Assembly (NCBI GenBank): GCA_030623035.1
Contig: JAUXFK010000107.1
Coordinates: forward strand, 1-9,465
Reading direction: 5' to 3'
DNA length: 9,465 bases
From: Deltaproteobacteria bacterium
GTDB lineage: Bacteria > Desulfobacterota > UBA8473
Shown: positions 6,555-9,465 of the stretch, piece by piece
How the letters are laid out: each line of letters starts with the position of its first letter
Position numbering within the stretch: position 1 is the stretch's first letter
Notes under the pieces: generated by a model
Database searches by the model: none
What the model was told of the DNA's origin: nothing
Seen by the model: the letters and a program-made list of their open reading frames with translations, nothing else
Program-made: the position numbers and the translations under genes

Positions 6555-7028
6555 ATGATAAATCCTGTAATACAAGACTTTGAAACTGAGGTTTTAAAGG
6601 GAGAGTTCTTCTATTATCTTGCAAATCTTGAAATAATTAGGTCAATGAGGTATCAGGATTTTGCATCTTTTTTATTATTGGAATCAGATCAGGGGTTTGA
6701 TAACGGTCAAGATATGAAGGCCTTTTCACACATCCTCAGGGAAGAATTCAGAATAACGGATATCATTGGACGGGTGAACCATGCCCGATTTGGAGTTATT
6801 TTGCCCCATGCTGATTTGAAGGGCGCACATTCAGCCGGGGAGAGGATAAGAGAGAGGATAGAGAATTTCTTTTTTAATGAAAGACAAAGAAGGACGATAA
6901 GCATCGGAGTGGCTTGTTTCCCTATCAATATTTCTTCTATTGATATTAAGACTATTATCTCTCTGGCCGAAGAGATGTTAAAGGCCGCGAAAGATGATGG
7001 GGGTAACAAACTCTATTATAAGGAGTAA
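6555..7028 (+). CDS. Degenerate GGDEF-fold protein, catalytic motif lost, RxxD retained
   Basis: A 157-residue cytosolic protein with ATG 6555 behind GGAGAGG (6541-6547). Its middle and C-terminal parts follow the diguanylate cyclase fold: a helix before the active site, strand FGVILP (79-84), helix AGERIRERIE (94-103), the hallmark strand TISIGVACFP (114-123), and LAEEMLKAAKDDGGNKLYY (138-155). At the signature position the usual R-x-GGDEF is R73-V-NHARF (75-79), so cyclase activity is very unlikely. The RxxD of the c-di-GMP inhibitory site is present as R66-I-T-D69, exactly five residues before the signature position, as in active enzymes. The DxLTGLxNR start is not recognisable. It may be a c-di-GMP receptor or a protein partner controlling export, comparable in logic to PelD (inference). 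It ends 2 bp before the exporter gene, implying translational coupling. Confidence 0.8.
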   Translation: MINPVIQDFETEVLKGEFFYYLANLEIIRSMRYQDFASFLLLESDQGFDNGQDMKAFSHILREEFRITDIIGRVNHARFGVILPHADLKGAHSAGERIRERIENFFFNERQRRTISIGVACFPINISSIDIKTIISLAEEMLKAAKDDGGNKLYYKE

Positions 7029-7030
7029 TC

Positions 7031-7618
7031 GTGAAGAATCTAAATTTTTTAAAGATAGTCTTTGTCTGTCTTTTATTGTCTTTTTGTGTTGTTTCTGTAA
7101 CAGAGGCAGAAAATACAAAAACATATGTTAATCATAAATCATACATACTAGGATCAGAAGATGTCATCGAGGTATTGGTCTGGAAGGAAGATGCATTTTC
7201 TAGAGTAGTAATAATAAGACCTGACGGCAAGATCTCCCTCCCCGTGATAGGCGATGTCCAGGCAGCGGGGATGGCGACAGAGGAGCTAACAGAGAAAATA
7301 ACAGAGAAACTGAAGGATTTCATCGATAATCCTACGGTCACCGTCATAGTTGCACAGATAAACAGCATGAGGATATACATTCAGGGTGAAGTTGCACGAC
7401 CAGGGGTCTACCAGTTGAAAAGCAATACGACTGTTATTCAAGCCATATCCCTTGCAGGAGGCTTTTCTGAATGGGCGAAGAAGAACAAGATAGTGATTGT
7501 AAGAGAGTTAAAAGGAAAGAGTTCGAGGATCCCTGTAAACTATAAGAAGATCATTTGGGGGAAAGATATCAGCCAGAGCCTCATATTAGAGCGTGGAGAT
7601 ACCATTATTGTCCCTTAG
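7031..7618 (+). CDS. Polysaccharide export protein (Wza-type, short form)
   Basis: A 195-residue exported protein starting at GTG 7031, behind AGGAG (7021-7025), which overlaps the previous stop codon. Residues 1-26 form a signal peptide (KNLNFLK n-region, hydrophobic core, cleavage likely after TEA). The Poly_export domain follows (about 34-108; YILGSEDVIEVLVW, RPDGKISLPVIGDV), then one SLBB domain (about 113-160; IYIQGEVARPGVYQL, AISLAGGF). Cys19 is not in a good lipobox (LSFC), so lipidation is doubtful. Classical Wza is roughly twice as long, with more SLBB-like domains and a C-terminal helix forming the outer-membrane pore; this protein ends after SLBB plus about 35 residues. That size matches the short exporters of XrtA/PEP-CTERM exopolysaccharide loci. 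It probably forms a periplasmic or outer-membrane ring and may need the following beta-barrel as pore (inference). Confidence 0.92.
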   Translation: MKNLNFLKIVFVCLLLSFCVVSVTEAENTKTYVNHKSYILGSEDVIEVLVWKEDAFSRVVIIRPDGKISLPVIGDVQAAGMATEELTEKITEKLKDFIDNPTVTVIVAQINSMRIYIQGEVARPGVYQLKSNTTVIQAISLAGGFSEWAKKNKIVIVRELKGKSSRIPVNYKKIIWGKDISQSLILERGDTIIVP

Positions 7619-7650
7619 GTTCAATTTGCCTACATATATGGATCAGGATA

Positions 7651-8913
7651 TTGAGGTATAAAAGAAGTAGTGCCATTATTTACATTGTAGTTGTTTTAGG
7701 AACCCTAAATTTTTTAATTCAAAGGGTAGTTGCAGGTGAGTTTGAATTTGCAAATTCGATATCTTTATCTGAAAGCTATAATGACAATATCTATAAGGAA
7801 GCATCTGAAGAAGAAGAAGACCTGATAACCTCCCTGACCCCTGGGTTTACTCTCTCTTATATTACTCAAAAGACGAATTTAAGGGCTGCTTATAGTCCCG
7901 AATTGCAATTTTATGCAAATAATTCAGATGAGAATGATATTAATCATAGTGCCAATCTTGGCTTCAATTCCAGACTGACTAAAAAGCTTACAGTGATGGT
8001 GGTGGATAACCTGGTATTTATTCCTGCGTATGAGGCTTTGGGACGAGAAGTGGGGGCAAGGAGTTATGCAAGTGATCAGTTGAATAACAAATTGAACGCA
8101 ACTCTTTCCTACCGGATGTTTCGTTATACCAGTCTCCGATTGGAGTCGTCATACAGATTTGTAGATTATGAAAAGAACTACCTGGAGGATAGCTATGAGT
8201 ATAGCTACGTTATGGGCATAGATCATGAATTAACAGATAGAGACATACTGTCATTCAACTATGAATATCGAAGTCTTTTCTACGATTGGGAAAATGATGC
8301 AGATATTCAATCGATAAGCATTGGGGAGACTCACGAGTTTGCAAAAGGATTGGTATTGGGTGCCTCAGGTGGGATAGAATTGATAGATGAGGAAGATGAA
8401 GAATCAAAAAGCGACTGGAGCGCCGGGTTAAGTATTACCAAGAATTTTAGAAGAGCAAATATGGGATTAGCCTATAATCGACGGACTTCTATCAGCGAGG
8501 GGGCTGGCGGCACGTCCGTTATCCAACCGATTAGCTTGAATGGAAGAAAGGAGTTTAGTAAGCGTTTCAATGGAAATTTTAAATGCTTCTTCTCTACCCA
8601 GGAATCAACTGCCGGGGATGATGTTGATAACGAGGATTATGGTTTAAAACTGGGATCAAGTTATGAATTTACTAAGAGGCTAAACGGGACTATTGCCTGT
8701 TCTTATATCTATCAGAACTCTGAAGGATCAGAAGGTGAAGATACCAAAAGTTACCGTGGAAGAATTGGCGCAGTATATCTGATTCGCCCTCTATTTAGCA
8801 CCTTTTTTTCTTATAGCTATTATCAGCAAAATATCCTGGATCAGGATGAAAAAGTTGAAGAGGATATGATTAACAATATTTTTACTGCGGGTATTCAAGT
8901 CACATGGCTTTGA
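7651..8913 (+). CDS. Outer-membrane beta-barrel protein of exopolysaccharide locus
   Basis: About 420 residues. I start it at TTG 7651, giving a compact signal peptide (RYKRSS n-region, hydrophobic 9-24, cleavage near VVAG, residue 29). The in-frame ATG at 7555 would overlap the exporter gene by 64 bp and put about 32 polar residues before the signal, so I reject it; no good ribosome binding site precedes the TTG, so the start is uncertain. The mature protein has regularly alternating strands rich in Tyr, Phe and Arg with acidic turns, and it ends in GIQVTWL, like a closing barrel strand. The N-terminal pattern SESYNDNIY...DLITSLTPGFTLSY is typical of barrels encoded beside Wza/Wzz genes in XrtA/PEP-CTERM loci (family TIGR03016-like, from memory). 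It is a candidate outer-membrane pore or export partner. The following gene starts 28 bp downstream. Confidence 0.82.
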   Translation: MRYKRSSAIIYIVVVLGTLNFLIQRVVAGEFEFANSISLSESYNDNIYKEASEEEEDLITSLTPGFTLSYITQKTNLRAAYSPELQFYANNSDENDINHSANLGFNSRLTKKLTVMVVDNLVFIPAYEALGREVGARSYASDQLNNKLNATLSYRMFRYTSLRLESSYRFVDYEKNYLEDSYEYSYVMGIDHELTDRDILSFNYEYRSLFYDWENDADIQSISIGETHEFAKGLVLGASGGIELIDEEDEESKSDWSAGLSITKNFRRANMGLAYNRRTSISEGAGGTSVIQPISLNGRKEFSKRFNGNFKCFFSTQESTAGDDVDNEDYGLKLGSSYEFTKRLNGTIACSYIYQNSEGSEGEDTKSYRGRIGAVYLIRPLFSTFFSYSYYQQNILDQDEKVEEDMINNIFTAGIQVTWL

Positions 8914-8941
8914 TTGTTATAAATTACAAAAGGTCTTTATC

Positions 8942-9465
8942 ATGAAACAATCCGATCAGATGAGTCTTTGGGATTACCTGGAATTTGCTCTGCGTCGAAA
9001 GAAGCTCATCATTTTACCCTTTGTGCTGATCACAGGTCTAAGCATTGTCTACAGTCTTTTAAGTCCTGATATTTACCAGGCTGGCACCACGATCATGATT
9101 CAACCCCAAAAGGTTCCGAAGAACTACATACGGTCTACGGTAACCTCTCCAATAGAGGAACGTCTTCGAACCATAAGCCAGCAGGTAATGAGTAGAACAG
9201 TTCTGGAAAGGATAATAACGGAGTTTGACTTATACAAAGAGGCAAGGAACTCCCTGGCCATGGAAGAGATAGTCTCAATGATGAGAGGAAACATAGAACT
9301 GATAGAGAGTGGAGAGGATTCCTTTCAACTGTTTTATCAGGGGAAAGAGCCCGGAGTTGTGGCAATGGTGGCCAATAAACTCGCGTCTCTCTTTATCGAG
9401 GAGAACTTGAATGTAAGGGAACAAAGCGCTGAAGGCACCACAGAATTTCTAGAGATGGAACTTGA
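8942..9465 (+). CDS. Polysaccharide chain-length determinant (Wzz/GumC-type), 5' part
   Basis: The open frame runs from ATG 8942 (AAAAGG at 8928-8933) off the end of the window without a stop, so only the first 174 residues are seen. The N-terminal tail MSLWDYLEFALRRKK precedes a membrane segment (about 22-40, LIILPFVLITGLSIVYSLL). The periplasmic Wzz domain begins with the typical SPDIYQAGTTIMI. The stretch VPKNYIRSTVTSPIEERL (58-75) and following SRTVLERIITEFDLY are characteristic of chain-length determinants of XrtA-type exopolysaccharide loci. The rest should hold a long coiled coil and a second membrane helix, perhaps followed by a BY-kinase. It would set polymer length at the inner membrane and contact the exporter across the periplasm. 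Confidence 0.92.
   Translation, partial: MKQSDQMSLWDYLEFALRRKKLIILPFVLITGLSIVYSLLSPDIYQAGTTIMIQPQKVPKNYIRSTVTSPIEERLRTISQQVMSRTVLERIITEFDLYKEARNSLAMEEIVSMMRGNIELIESGEDSFQLFYQGKEPGVVAMVANKLASLFIEENLNVREQSAEGTTEFLEMEL

Noticed and set aside
7555..7650. ATG 7555 as the start of the beta-barrel gene
   Set aside because: Overlaps the exporter gene by 64 bp and would bury the signal peptide behind about 32 residues.

Overview
The window comes from a diderm (Gram-negative type) bacterium with fairly A+T-rich DNA. It uses sigma-54 and bacterial enhancer-binding proteins (EBPs), and it exports a polysaccharide through an outer membrane: there is a Wza-type secretin-like exporter, a beta-barrel protein and a Wzz-type chain-length regulator. 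I cannot assign a species. The gene mix resembles exopolysaccharide loci of Deltaproteobacteria and of uncultivated candidate phyla, especially the exosortase A (XrtA/PEP-CTERM) type. No exosortase or PEP-CTERM protein lies inside the window. All supported genes are on the + strand.

Regulatory half (1-6519). A leader region (1-266) carries an inverted-repeat array. It is followed by a small coiled-coil protein (267-647), a soluble GAF-PAS histidine kinase (711-2432), a REC-histidine kinase hybrid (2503-3597) and an NtrC-type response regulator (3752-5158). A 305-bp intergenic region follows, holding a second copy of the same array and a good sigma-54 -24/-12 promoter (5389-5404). That promoter leads into a second EBP that has no receiver domain (5464-6519).

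Export half (6555-9465). Tightly spaced after the second EBP are a degenerate GGDEF-fold protein that lost the catalytic motif but keeps an I-site-like RxxD (6555-7028), a short polysaccharide export protein (7031-7618), an outer-membrane beta-barrel (7651-8913) and the beginning of a chain-length determinant (8942 to the window end).

Working model (inference). The kinases feed phosphate to the NtrC-type regulator. This regulator, possibly acting at the TTACACA-type arrays, drives the sigma-54 promoter of the second EBP and the co-directional export genes. The receiver-less EBP could then amplify its own transcription or activate other exopolysaccharide promoters. The degenerate GGDEF protein could add post-translational c-di-GMP control. 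The most interesting signals are the two arrays with identical 21/20-bp half-site spacing, the EBP-to-EBP cascade, and the GGDEF relic. An alternative reading of the arrays as relic ends of an IS21-like transposon is kept open.
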